NCBI GenBank assembly: GCA_041747755.1
Contig: JBGTEN010000280.1
Coordinates: 1 to 40,086 of the forward strand
DNA from: Aurantibrevibacter sp041747755
GTDB taxonomy: Bacteria; Bacteroidota; Bacteroidia; Flavobacteriales; Flavobacteriaceae
Direction of reading: 5' to 3'
DNA: 40,086 bases
Shown here piece after piece: positions 25,068 to 33,177 of this stretch. How positions within the stretch are numbered: the stretch's first letter is position 1; every line of letters starts with the position of its first letter. The translations under genes were made by a program, and so were the position numbers. The notes under the pieces are model-generated. The model was given only the letters and a program-made list of their open reading frames with translations, was not told the DNA's origin and made no database searches.

Positions 25068-25098
25068 TTTGTAACAATGCCTTATTAGCCTATTTTTG
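25068..25098 (+). promoter_or_regulatory. trhO promoter
   Basis: TTTG (25068-25071) and TATTTTTG (25091-25098) are both exact Bacteroidota consensus elements, with 19 bases between. The leader would be about 34 bases. It begins immediately after the orphan terminator. Confidence 0.75.
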
Positions 25099-25137
25099 CA
25101 TTTTAAATCTATTCTTTAACTTAACTATTGGTATAGC

Positions 25138-26169
25138 ATGCAACTGTACAATACATTAAGTGCAAAGGAAAAGGAAATCCTTATTGAGGAAGCCGGAAAG
25201 GAACGCCTCACCATCTCTTTTTACTCCTATGCACATGTTGGAAATACAACTATTTTTAGGAATCATTTATTCATTCATTGGAACTCATTGGATGTGCTGG
25301 GAAGAATCTATGTGGCGCATGAAGGAATAAATGCGCAATTATCTGTTCCTGCAGAAAATTTCAAAGCTTTTAAAGCGCATTTAGATAGTATTAGTTTTCT
25401 CGAAAATGTTCGTTTAAACATTGCCATAGAACAAGACAATAAGTCTTTTCTTAAACTCAAAATTAAAGTAAGAGACAAGATAGTTGCTGATGGGCTAGAT
25501 GACGCCACCTTTGATGTTACCAACAAAGGTGTTCATCTGGATGCTGAAAGTTTTAATAAGATTCTTGATGAGCCCGACATCTTACTAGTTGATATGCGCA
25601 ATCATTATGAGAGTGAGATAGGGCACTTTAAGAATGCAATTACCCCGGATGTGGATACCTTTAGGGACTCTTTGGATCTCATAGAAGAAGCCTTGGCAGA
25701 GCACAAGGAAGATAAAAAGTTGGTTATGTATTGTACAGGCGGAATACGTTGCGAAAAGGCAAGTGCATATTATAAGCACAAGGGATTCAAACAAGTATAT
25801 CAGTTAGAAGGCGGAATAATTGAATATACCAGACAAGTAAAGGCCAAGAACTTGGAGAATAAATTTTTAGGAAAGAATTTTGTTTTTGATCATAGACGCG
25901 GTGAACGAATAACGGAGGATATTATTGCAAACTGCCACCAATGTGGTACGCCTTGTGATACACATGTAAACTGTGCCAATGAGGCTTGTCACTTATTATT
26001 TATTCAATGCCCCGCTTGCGCTGAAAAAATGAACGAGTGCTGTTCCGATATTTGTAAAGAAATACACGAATTGCCCTATGAAGAACAAAAGCGATTAAGA
26101 AGAGGAAAAGAAATCAGCAATAAAATCTTCAAAAAAGGAAGGTCGGAAGCATTAAAGTTTAAAAAATAA
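25138..26169 (+). CDS. trhO: tRNA uridine-34 hydroxylase TrhO (rhodanese family, YceA)
   Basis: TrhO makes 5-hydroxyuridine at wobble position 34 of tRNA using O2. The 343-residue protein has the N-terminal UPF0176 domain (about 23-120; FYSYAHVG... ARVYVAHEGINAQ-like), a rhodanese domain (about 135-235) with the Cys-containing loop CTGGIRCEKASA at 199-210, and a C-terminal Cys-rich part (CHQCGTPCDTHVNCANEAC, then QCPACAEKMNECC) that probably binds zinc. The length is normal. It has its own promoter at 25068-25098. Confidence 0.93.
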   Translation: MQLYNTLSAKEKEILIEEAGKERLTISFYSYAHVGNTTIFRNHLFIHWNSLDVLGRIYVAHEGINAQLSVPAENFKAFKAHLDSISFLENVRLNIAIEQDNKSFLKLKIKVRDKIVADGLDDATFDVTNKGVHLDAESFNKILDEPDILLVDMRNHYESEIGHFKNAITPDVDTFRDSLDLIEEALAEHKEDKKLVMYCTGGIRCEKASAYYKHKGFKQVYQLEGGIIEYTRQVKAKNLENKFLGKNFVFDHRRGERITEDIIANCHQCGTPCDTHVNCANEACHLLFIQCPACAEKMNECCSDICKEIHELPYEEQKRLRRGKEISNKIFKKGRSEALKFKK

Positions 26170-26381
26170 GTAAATCATTTGTGGCTGAAAAGGTTATAAG
26201 TATCACCGAATACGGTTGTCCTACACCATATTTTTTGTTGGATCTTTAAAAATTAATCAATGCACTTGTATTCGTTACGATCTGGAAGCAAGATTTATGT
26301 GCATTTAGAATTGTTAGTTAAAAGGTATCTGCCGGCCCCACACTACCCGCCAACTTTCTTTAAAGGGCATTAAAAAAATAC

Positions 26382-26389
26382 TATCTTTA
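26382..26389 (+). promoter_or_regulatory. Possible -7 element for the ricT-gldH-PBP1A genes
   Basis: The 292-base gap 26170-26461 holds no gene. TATCTTTA (26382-26389) matches TAnnTTTG except the last base. No TTG is found at the -33 spacing. The leader would be about 65 bases. Nothing else stands out in the gap. Confidence 0.3.
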
Positions 26390-26461
26390 CGTTTAAGATA
26401 AGTTTAGTATGAACCTTTTTTAGTAAAAGCAGTTTGTTTTTGCTAAATCAACATATAAAAT

Positions 26462-27622
26462 ATGGGTTGTAGCAGTTGTTCAACCGCTAAGGACGGACAA
26501 CCTCGTGGCTGTAAAAGCAATGGCACTTGTGGCACCGATGGTTGTAACAAATTAACGGTTTTTGATTGGCTTTCCAATATGTCATTACCAAATGGCGATA
26601 TCCCTTTTAATGGTGTGGAAGTCCGTTTTAAAAATAGTAGAAAAGAATTTTTTGGAAATACTGAAAATCTTTCCCTTTCCATAGGTGATATAGTGGCTAC
26701 TCAATCACAATCAGGACATGATGTTGGTATGGTAACCCTTACCGGAGAGTTGGTAAAGGTACAGATGAAAAAGAAGAGAGAAGAAATCGCTGAAGGTGAT
26801 CTCCCCAAAATATACCGAAAAGCTACCCAAAAGGATATTGATATTTGGCAAAAGTGCCGAGATAGAGAAGAGGAAATAAAAAAGCGGGCAAGAGAAATTG
26901 CCATTGTTCTAAAGCTGCAGATGAAAATTTCCGACGTTGAATTTCAAGGCGATGCTTCTAAAGCTACTTTTTATTACACTGCCGAAGAGCGGGTAGATTT
27001 TAGACAACTTATTAAGGATATGGCCAAGGCATTTGGCATCCGCATAGAAATGAGGCAGATTGGCTACCGGCAAGAAGCTCAGCGATTGGGCGGTATAGGT
27101 TCTTGCGGCAGGGAATTGTGTTGCTCTACATGGTTAACAGACTTTAGATCGGTAAGCACATCTGCAGCGCGATATCAGCAACTTTCCCTAAATCCACAAA
27201 AACTGGCAGGACAATGTGGAAAACTAAAATGTTGTTTAAATTATGAATTGGACGTATATCTAGACGCTTTAAAGGATTTTCCTTCCATAGATACCAAACT
27301 ACAAACAGAAAAGGGATTGGCTTTCTGTCAAAAAGTAGATATATTTAAACAAACCTTGTGGTTTTCTTACAGGGAAGATCCGGCCAATTGGCATACATTA
27401 TCCAAAGAACAGGTAAATCTTATTTTGGCCAAAAATAAGGCTAAGGAAACGGTAAATAGCCTGGAAGAATATATCTTAGAAGAGCCAAAAGAGGAAAAAG
27501 TGGTTTTTGAAAATGTAGTAGGTCAGGATAGCCTTACCCGTTTTGATAGACCAAAGCAAAAAAACAGAAACAAAAATAAAAAGAGAAGGAATAATTCTAA
27601 AAAGCCTGCTAACAATGCTTAG
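26462..27622 (+). CDS. PSP1-domain protein, RicT (YaaT)-like
   Basis: The PSP1/YaaT family includes RicT, part of the Bacillus Fe-S Ric complex that affects RNA maturation by RNase Y. The 386-residue protein has an N-terminal Cys cluster (C3, C6, C17, C23, C28), the PSP1 core (about 90-250) with QRLGGIGSCGRELCCSTWL and GQCGKLKCCLNYE, and a Lys/Asn/Arg-rich tail (about 362-386). RicA and RicF are not nearby. In flavobacteria this gene is known to sit ahead of gldH, and that order holds here, with gldH starting 8 bases before the stop. Confidence 0.88.
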   Translation: MGCSSCSTAKDGQPRGCKSNGTCGTDGCNKLTVFDWLSNMSLPNGDIPFNGVEVRFKNSRKEFFGNTENLSLSIGDIVATQSQSGHDVGMVTLTGELVKVQMKKKREEIAEGDLPKIYRKATQKDIDIWQKCRDREEEIKKRAREIAIVLKLQMKISDVEFQGDASKATFYYTAEERVDFRQLIKDMAKAFGIRIEMRQIGYRQEAQRLGGIGSCGRELCCSTWLTDFRSVSTSAARYQQLSLNPQKLAGQCGKLKCCLNYELDVYLDALKDFPSIDTKLQTEKGLAFCQKVDIFKQTLWFSYREDPANWHTLSKEQVNLILAKNKAKETVNSLEEYILEEPKEEKVVFENVVGQDSLTRFDRPKQKNRNKNKKRRNNSKKPANNA

Positions 27623-28097
27623 GAGTTTAGTCTTATTGATGCTATTTCTAATGGTAATAGCTTGTGATCATTCCACAGTGTTTTCAGAATACAACGCAAC
27701 TACTAATGGCTATTGGTCCAAAGACCAAAGTTTTAAGTTTACGTTTTCACATAGCGACACAATTAGTGGACAGCATATGTTTATCAATATTCGAAACGAT
27801 GACACTTTCCCGTATAGAAACCTCTTCATAATAGCAGAGCTTAATTTCCCAAACGGGGAAACTATAAAGGACACTTTGGAATATGAAATGGCATTACCTG
27901 ATGGCCAATGGTTAGGCAAAGGTTATGGAAATATTAAAGAGAACAAATTGTGGTATAGGGAAAACATCGTTTTAGGCACCGTTGGCGTATATACTGTTGA
28001 ATTGTCTCATGCTATGCGTAAAAATGGAGAGATAAACGGAATTGAGAATTTAATAGGGATTACAGACGTTGGTTTTCAAATAGAAACAAGCAATTAA
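27615..28097 (+). CDS. gldH: Gliding motility lipoprotein GldH
   Basis: GldH is a lipoprotein needed for flavobacterial gliding. The 160-residue protein has the lipobox MVIAC (Cys17) and the family pattern FSEYNATTNGYWSKDQSFKF. The start is the ATG at 27615: it gives a proper signal peptide and overlaps the ricT end by 8 bases. A reading from 27543 would add 24 residues inside ricT and no lipobox at the end. The mature start (DHSTVF) has no acidic surface signal. Confidence 0.9.
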   Translation: MLRSLVLLMLFLMVIACDHSTVFSEYNATTNGYWSKDQSFKFTFSHSDTISGQHMFINIRNDDTFPYRNLFIIAELNFPNGETIKDTLEYEMALPDGQWLGKGYGNIKENKLWYRENIVLGTVGVYTVELSHAMRKNGEINGIENLIGITDVGFQIETSN

Positions 28098-28100
28098 ATT

Positions 28101-30428
28101 ATGGCAAAAGCTTCAAAGAAAAAGAACAATACCAGTTTCTTTAAGTTTATAAAATGGTTTTGGATTTTATTTACGGCAGGGGTACTTTCCTTTCTATTTG
28201 TCTTTTTGCTGGCAGCTTGGGGTGTTTTTGGCGAAATGCCCACCTTTGAACGTTTGGAAAATCCACAGACCAATCTGGCTAGTGAAATTATTTCTTCGGA
28301 TGGTAAGACTTTGGGAAAGTTCTACTTGGACGATAACCGCACACCTGTTTCTTATGACGATTTACCCAAAAATTTAGTTGAAGCCTTAGTAGCAACGGAA
28401 GATGTTCGCTACTACAGCCATTCAGGAATTGATGCATGGGGAACGCTACGGGCGTTTGCTTTTTTGGGCAAGAAGGGAGGAGCCAGTACCATTTCTCAAC
28501 AATTAGCTAGACAACTATTTATTGGAGTGAGATCGAAAAATAAGTTTGAGACCATAACCCAAAAGATTAAGGAATGGGTAATTGCCACACGTTTAGAAAG
28601 GCAGTACACCAAAGAAGAGATCATAGCTATGTATATGAATATATATGATTTCAATTTTAATGCAGACGGTATACGCTCGGCATCTCGGATTTATTTCGGG
28701 AAAGAACCGAAAGATTTAAAGATTGAAGAGTCAGCCGTTTTAGTTGGGATGTTAAAAAATTCTTCTTACTACAACCCAATTCGTAGAACCGAATTGGTTT
28801 TAAATAGAAGAAATACCGTAATAGGCCAAATGGCGAAGTATGACTATATTACTGAGAAACAAAAGGATTCTTTACAGGCGCTGAAAATGGAAATCTTTTT
28901 TAGCCCGGAATCGCACAGTGCGGGGTTGGCTACTTATTTTAGAATGTATCTTCAAGGTTATCTTAACCGATGGATTGCCAAGAACCCAAAACCTGACGGG
29001 TCTAATTATAGTCTTTTTTTGGACGGACTAAAAATATATACAACTGTTGATAGTAGAATGCAAGCCAATGCGGAAGAAGCGGTACAAGAGCACATGAGAA
29101 GGCTTCAAAAAGAGTTTTTTGTACAAAACACTCCGGCACGGAACAAAACAGCTCCTTTTTTAGAAATTAATCAGGATGAAATAAACGCTATTTTAGAAAA
29201 GGCGATGAAAACTTCCGACAGATGGCGTATAATGAAAGCTCAAGGAAAATCTGAAAAGGAAATTAGAGCGGCGTTCAATCAAAAAACAGAAATGATTGTT
29301 TTCGATTGGAATAGTGATATTCAGGAGAAAGATACCGTAATGACCCCTATGGATTCCATTCGCTATTACAAGTCGTTTTTAAGGACAGCGATGATGTCTA
29401 TGGAGCCGCAAACCGGACACGTGAAAGCATGGGTCGGCGGGCTCAATTACAAACATTTTCAATATGATAATGTAATTCAGGGAGCCAGACAGGCAGGGTC
29501 TACTTTTAAGCCATTTGTTTACGCCGCTGCTATAGACCAATTACGGTTATCCCCCTGTGATGAATTACCCGATACGCAATATTGTATAGAAGCATTAAAG
29601 CATGGCAATGTAGAGCCTTGGTGTCCCAAAAATTCCGACGGAAAGTACACAGGCAAAATGTATTCCTTAAAACAGGCTTTAGCCAACTCAGTAAATACAG
29701 TTACGGCACAATTAATAGATGAAGTAGGCCCGAAGGCCGTAACGGCAATAGTTAAAAATTTGGGCTTAACGGGAGAAATTCCGGAAGTACCTTCAATTGC
29801 TTTGGGAACTCATGATGTTAATGTATATGAAATGGTGGGAGCTTATGGAGCCTTTGCGAATCAAGGGGTTTATGTAAAGCCTGTAATGGTAACCCGTATT
29901 GAAGACAGGAACGGCTCAGTTTTGTATGAATATGTCCCGGAAACTAGAGATGTGCTAAGTAAGGACGTAGCCTATGCAATGCTAGATGTCCTTCAAGGTG
30001 TTACACAGGGTGGATCCGGTACCCGTTTAAGAGGAAATTATGCCAAGGATCAAACCTTTTTTAAAGAAGTTATTACCGGTTATCCATACGAGTTTACCAA
30101 TCCTATTGCAGGAAAGACAGGAACTACCCAGAACCAAAGTGATGGCTGGTTTATGGGAATGGTACCCAATTTAGTTACCGGCGTGTGGGTAGGCGGAGAC
30201 GACCGATCAATACATTTTAGGTCCATTACTTACGGACAAGGCGCATCTATGGCACTTCCAATTTGGGGCTTATATATGAAAAAGAATTATAATAACGAAG
30301 AGTTAGGTGTTTCTAAGGGATCTTTCCCTGTTCCGGAAAATATGTCTATTAATTTAGATTGTTCTAAGGTCAACCAAGATTTGGAGAACAATGGAGATGA
30401 GGACGATCTGGACGATTTGGATTTTTAA
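28101..30428 (+). CDS. Penicillin-binding protein 1A (bifunctional)
   Basis: Class A PBPs polymerise glycan strands and cross-link peptides. The 775-residue protein has a membrane anchor (about 15-38), a GT51 transglycosylase domain with TEDVRYYSHSGID (catalytic Glu) and GGASTISQQLARQLF, and a transpeptidase domain with S467-T-F-K470 (active Ser and Lys), the SVN motif and KTGT at 672. The C-terminus is very acidic (ENNGDEDDLDDLD). It starts 3 bases after gldH, so ricT, gldH and this gene form one unit. Confidence 0.95.
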   Translation: MAKASKKKNNTSFFKFIKWFWILFTAGVLSFLFVFLLAAWGVFGEMPTFERLENPQTNLASEIISSDGKTLGKFYLDDNRTPVSYDDLPKNLVEALVATEDVRYYSHSGIDAWGTLRAFAFLGKKGGASTISQQLARQLFIGVRSKNKFETITQKIKEWVIATRLERQYTKEEIIAMYMNIYDFNFNADGIRSASRIYFGKEPKDLKIEESAVLVGMLKNSSYYNPIRRTELVLNRRNTVIGQMAKYDYITEKQKDSLQALKMEIFFSPESHSAGLATYFRMYLQGYLNRWIAKNPKPDGSNYSLFLDGLKIYTTVDSRMQANAEEAVQEHMRRLQKEFFVQNTPARNKTAPFLEINQDEINAILEKAMKTSDRWRIMKAQGKSEKEIRAAFNQKTEMIVFDWNSDIQEKDTVMTPMDSIRYYKSFLRTAMMSMEPQTGHVKAWVGGLNYKHFQYDNVIQGARQAGSTFKPFVYAAAIDQLRLSPCDELPDTQYCIEALKHGNVEPWCPKNSDGKYTGKMYSLKQALANSVNTVTAQLIDEVGPKAVTAIVKNLGLTGEIPEVPSIALGTHDVNVYEMVGAYGAFANQGVYVKPVMVTRIEDRNGSVLYEYVPETRDVLSKDVAYAMLDVLQGVTQGGSGTRLRGNYAKDQTFFKEVITGYPYEFTNPIAGKTGTTQNQSDGWFMGMVPNLVTGVWVGGDDRSIHFRSITYGQGASMALPIWGLYMKKNYNNEELGVSKGSFPVPENMSINLDCSKVNQDLENNGDEDDLDDLDF

Positions 30429-30454
30429 TTTTCTTTATATTTCAAGATATTGCT

Positions 30455-31156
30455 ATGATTCAAAGAACAGTGTTAAATGTACATGAGGCCTTAAACGGCG
30501 TTCAGAATGGGATGACATTTATGTTGGGAGGATTTGGGCTTTGTGGGATCCCGGAAAATGCAATAGCAGAATTGGTTCGGTTGGGAATAAAGGATATTAC
30601 TTGTATTTCGAACAATGCCGGAGTAGATGATTTTGGGCTTGGATTACTACTTCAAAATCGTCAAATAAAAAAGATGATATCTTCCTATGTGGGGGAGAAT
30701 GATGAGTTTGAACGACAGATGCTTAGCGGTGAACTAGAGGTGGAACTTACACCTCAGGGAACTTTGGCGGAAAAGTGTAGGGCAGCGCAAGCCGGTTTTC
30801 CGGCCTTTTATACGCCAGCCGGTTACGGAACTGAAGTTGCACAAGGAAAAGAAACCCGGGAGTTTAACGGAAAAATGTATATTTTGGAACACGCATTCAA
30901 AGCCGATTTTTCTTTTGTGAAGGCATGGAAAGGTGATAAGGCAGGGAATCTGATTTTTAAAGGTACAGCCCGTAATTTTAACCCGTGTATGTGTGGCGCT
31001 TCAAAAATCACAGTCGCTGAGGTGGAGGAGCTTGTTCCGGCAGGGAAGTTACCACCCAATGAAATACATGTACCCGGAATTTTTGTGCAGCGTATCTTTC
31101 AAGGACAGCATTATGAAAAACGGATAGAGCAGCGTACGGTACGTAAAAGAGTCTAA
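30455..31156 (+). CDS. scoA: 3-oxoacid CoA-transferase subunit A
   Basis: Subunit A of the heteromeric succinyl-CoA:3-ketoacid CoA-transferase, which moves CoA between succinate and acetoacetate in ketone-body or branched-chain breakdown. The 233-residue protein has the CoA-binding pattern GGFGLCGIPENAI near residue 22 and the tail RIEQRTVRKRV. Length is normal. It is separated from subunit B by a 436-base inserted cassette, while in most genomes the two genes are adjacent. It lies 26 bases after PBP1A. Acetate-type (AtoD) specificity cannot be excluded. Confidence 0.9.
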   Translation: MIQRTVLNVHEALNGVQNGMTFMLGGFGLCGIPENAIAELVRLGIKDITCISNNAGVDDFGLGLLLQNRQIKKMISSYVGENDEFERQMLSGELEVELTPQGTLAEKCRAAQAGFPAFYTPAGYGTEVAQGKETREFNGKMYILEHAFKADFSFVKAWKGDKAGNLIFKGTARNFNPCMCGASKITVAEVEELVPAGKLPPNEIHVPGIFVQRIFQGQHYEKRIEQRTVRKRV

Positions 31157-31587
31157 TTTGAAGATTAGCTAATTTGAAAGTTTTCTAAAGTGAGGAGTGA
31201 CGAGGAGAACATCATAGTCGATAAGACATTTCATTTTGCATTGGAAATTATTGATTACACCGAAAAATTAAGATCGCTCAAAAAGTTTGAAATGGCATCT
31301 CAATTATTTAAAAGCGGAACGTCAATTGGAGCGAATACTTGGGAAGCGCAAAATGGGGAAAGCACCGCGGATTTTATCCATAAATTCAAAATTGCAGACA
31401 AAGAAGCGGACGAAACTTCATATTGGCTTGAACTATGTAAAGTATCGGAGCACTATCCTAACCCCCAAACAGACCTTATATCAGAACTAGACTCAATTAT
31501 TCGGATTATTTCTAAGATTATTGGAACCAGTAAACGGGGCAAATTATCAAATTAACCAATTGTCAAATCCCCAAATTATCAAATCAG
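31153..31587 (+). mobile_element. Intervening-sequence-like cassette between scoA and scoB
   Basis: A cassette with a four-helix-bundle gene (31190-31555) flanked by 16-bp tandem units. Left: CTAATTTGAAGATTAG and CTAATTTGAAAGTTTT (31153-31184). Right: CAAATTATCAAATTAA, CCAATTGTCAAATCCC and CAAATTATCAAATCAG (31540-31587), in inverted orientation. From 31156-31177 against 31547-31568, 18 of 22 bases pair (19 with one wobble), so the message could form a long stem around the gene. The known family members lie in 23S rRNA intervening sequences with similar stem ends. The inserted boundaries cannot be proved without an empty-site comparison. Confidence 0.6.
31190..31555 (+). CDS. Four-helix-bundle protein (23S rRNA intervening-sequence protein family)
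   Basis: The 121-residue protein shows the family blocks IIVDKTFHFALEIIDYTEKL, SGTSIGANTWEAQNGES and DFIHKFKIADKEADETSYWLELC. These proteins are found in intervening sequences of 23S rRNA in Leptospira and as stand-alone genes in many Bacteroidota; their function is unknown. The start is GTG at 31190. It carries no nuclease or transposase motif. It is flanked by inverted 16-bp tandem units, and its stop codon lies inside the right set. It lies between two genes that normally touch. Confidence 0.85.
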   Translation: MRSDEENIIVDKTFHFALEIIDYTEKLRSLKKFEMASQLFKSGTSIGANTWEAQNGESTADFIHKFKIADKEADETSYWLELCKVSEHYPNPQTDLISELDSIIRIISKIIGTSKRGKLSN

Positions 31588-31592
31588 AAACC

Positions 31593-32246
31593 ATGCTCGA
31601 TAAAAACGGAATAGCAAAACGAATAGCACAGGAAGTAAGAGACGGCTACTATGTAAATCTGGGGATAGGGATTCCCACTTTGGTAGCGAACTACGTTAGA
31701 GAAGATATCAGTGTAGAATTTCAAAGTGAAAATGGCGTTTTAGGCATGGGCCCGTTCCCTTTTGAGGGAGATGAAGACGCTGACATAATTAATGCAGGAA
31801 AACAAACCATTACCACCTTGCCTGGAGCCTCTTTTTTTGATTCAGTAATGAGTTTCGGAATGATTAGAGGTCAACACGTTGATCTTACTATTTTGGGAGC
31901 GATGGAGGTATCCGAAAATGGAGATATCGCTAATTGGAAAATACCCGGAAAAATGGTTAAAGGTATGGGAGGAGCTATGGACTTGGTGGCTTCTGCAAAT
32001 AATATTATCGTAGCCATGATGCATACAAACAGGGAAGGTGAGTCTAAACTTTTAAAGCGATGTTCCCTACCATTAACAGGGGTAGGTTGTGTTAAAAAAA
32101 TAGTAACAAATTTAGCTGTTTTAGAGGTCACAAAGGACGGGTTTCTTTTGTTAGAGAGAGCCCCCGGGATTAGTGTGGACGAAATAAAAAGAGCAACCGA
32201 GGGCAATTTAATAGTTCTGGGGACTATTTCTGAAATGACAATATAG
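31593..32246 (+). CDS. scoB: 3-oxoacid CoA-transferase subunit B
   Basis: Partner of subunit A. The 217-residue protein has the catalytic Glu in SENGVLGMGPFP (E46), which forms the glutamyl-CoA intermediate, and LGIGIPTLVANY near the start. The start is the ATG at 31593 (MLDKNGIAKRIA). A longer reading from 31521 would begin inside the four-helix-bundle gene and is not supported. The five bases before the ATG adjoin the right repeat of the cassette, so the leader of scoB now derives largely from the cassette. Confidence 0.92.
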   Translation: MLDKNGIAKRIAQEVRDGYYVNLGIGIPTLVANYVREDISVEFQSENGVLGMGPFPFEGDEDADIINAGKQTITTLPGASFFDSVMSFGMIRGQHVDLTILGAMEVSENGDIANWKIPGKMVKGMGGAMDLVASANNIIVAMMHTNREGESKLLKRCSLPLTGVGCVKKIVTNLAVLEVTKDGFLLLERAPGISVDEIKRATEGNLIVLGTISEMTI

Positions 32247-32292
32247 AGAGACTAATTTTGCTGTTCATCGGATATATTCTATAATTTTTTTT

Positions 32293-32323
32293 CTTCACAA
32301 CATTTTACACATACTTCACAACA
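32293..32323. promoter_or_regulatory. 21-bp-phased direct repeats, candidate regulator site
   Basis: CTTCACAACA occurs exactly at 32293-32302 and again at 32314-32323, one repeat starting 21 bases after the other (two helical turns). They lie 30-60 bases before TATATTTA (32353-32360, one mismatch to TAnnTTTG), the usual place for an activator. Direct repeats with this period are known for LytTR-type response regulators, but I do not claim that family here. Confidence 0.4.
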
Positions 32324-32413
32324 ATAATCTGCTCAGGATATCGTTTTTTTCCTATATTTAAACAGAACTTAAATGTTATACCCCAAATTTAACATTCGCT
32401 AAACCTAAAAACC

Positions 32414-32524
32414 ATGGAATCCCAAATCAATCATGCGCCACCTCCGAAAGAGGAAATTTACATTTACCGAAGCAGCTTTTATAGTGGTCTTTTGGCATTG
32501 ACCAAAAAGCTATTTATGTTTTAG
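32414..32524 (+). CDS. Candidate 36-residue small protein or structured RNA
   Basis: In the 399-base gap 32247-32645 an ATG at 32414 opens a 36-codon frame ending at 32524. The product starts MESQINHAPPPKEEIYIY and ends with a hydrophobic-basic part (GLLALTKKLFMF), so it could be a small membrane-binding peptide. Inside it lies a strong alternative hairpin (32474-32511: AGCTTTT/AAAAGCT and GGTC/GACC), so a structured RNA is possible too. Repeats and a promoter-like box lie upstream, and a terminator closes it at 32550-32582. I do not recognise the peptide. Confidence 0.4.
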   Translation: MESQINHAPPPKEEIYIYRSSFYSGLLALTKKLFMF

Positions 32525-32549
32525 TAGAACAAATAAGAATTTAATTCTT

Positions 32550-32582
32550 AAAGGAGCAGAACTACTAAGTTTTGCTCCTTTT
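32550..32582 (+). terminator. Terminator of the small gene
   Basis: AAAGGAGCAGAACT (32550-32563) pairs with AGTTTTGCTCCTTT (32568-32581), 14 bp with one G-T wobble, around the loop ACTA, followed by T's. It has no other gene to serve: scoB ended 300 bases earlier. Confidence 0.85.
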
Positions 32583-32645
32583 CTTTGTGTTCTGGTTTTT
32601 GGAGTTTCAGAGATTAAAGTATTTTAGAGCAAGTAAATTGTAGTT

Positions 32646-33161
32646 ATGCAGCTTATTTATAAAAAGTGTAAAATAGATGATTTGGAGGAGTTGGTTAAAA
32701 TATCAAGAAATACTTTTATTGCGGCCTTTAAAGAAGATAATGACCCGCAAGACTTTTCCGATTATATTGAATTTGCATTTAACAGTATGAAACTCAAAGA
32801 GGAATTGGAAAATAAGAGTTCCAGCTTCTTTTTTGTGTATCTAAATAATGAGTTGTCGGGTTATTTTAAACTAAATGAGTTTGCGGCTCAAACAGATATT
32901 AAAGCAGACGACAGCATTGAAATTGAACGAATCTATGTGCACGCAGATTATCAAGGAAAAAAAGTTGGGCAAGAGATGCTGAAGGAAATTGGAAGATTGG
33001 CCATTCAAAAAGGGAAGCGTTTTATTTGGCTTGGAGTTTGGGAGAAAAATATCAGGGCTATCCAATTTTACGAAAGAGAGGGATTCATTAAGTTTGGAAC
33101 ACACCCATATTATATTGGTACTGATAAACAAACTGATTGGCTAATGCGTTTATCGTTATAA
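32646..33161 (+). CDS. GNAT-family N-acetyltransferase, PaiA-like
   Basis: The 171-residue protein has the GNAT acetyl-CoA-binding motif QGKKVGQEML (motif A, about 102-111) after the strand IERIYVHADY, and the later strand RFIWLGVWEKNIRAIQFYEREGFIKFG. The C-terminus YYIGTDKQTDWLM resembles PaiA, a spermine/spermidine acetyltransferase. The acyl acceptor is not proven. It converges on the aminotransferase with only 16 bases between. Confidence 0.82.
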   Translation: MQLIYKKCKIDDLEELVKISRNTFIAAFKEDNDPQDFSDYIEFAFNSMKLKEELENKSSSFFFVYLNNELSGYFKLNEFAAQTDIKADDSIEIERIYVHADYQGKKVGQEMLKEIGRLAIQKGKRFIWLGVWEKNIRAIQFYEREGFIKFGTHPYYIGTDKQTDWLMRLSL

Positions 33162-33177
33162 TACTTTATAAGCCTAG

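Noticed and set aside
27543..28097. Longer GldH start at 27543
   Set aside because: It adds 24 residues read from within ricT and removes the signal peptide from the N-terminus. The ATG at 27615 gives a proper lipoprotein.
31540..31587. Three 16-bp units as a CRISPR remnant
   Set aside because: The units are contiguous without spacers and match inverted units on the other side of the four-helix-bundle gene.
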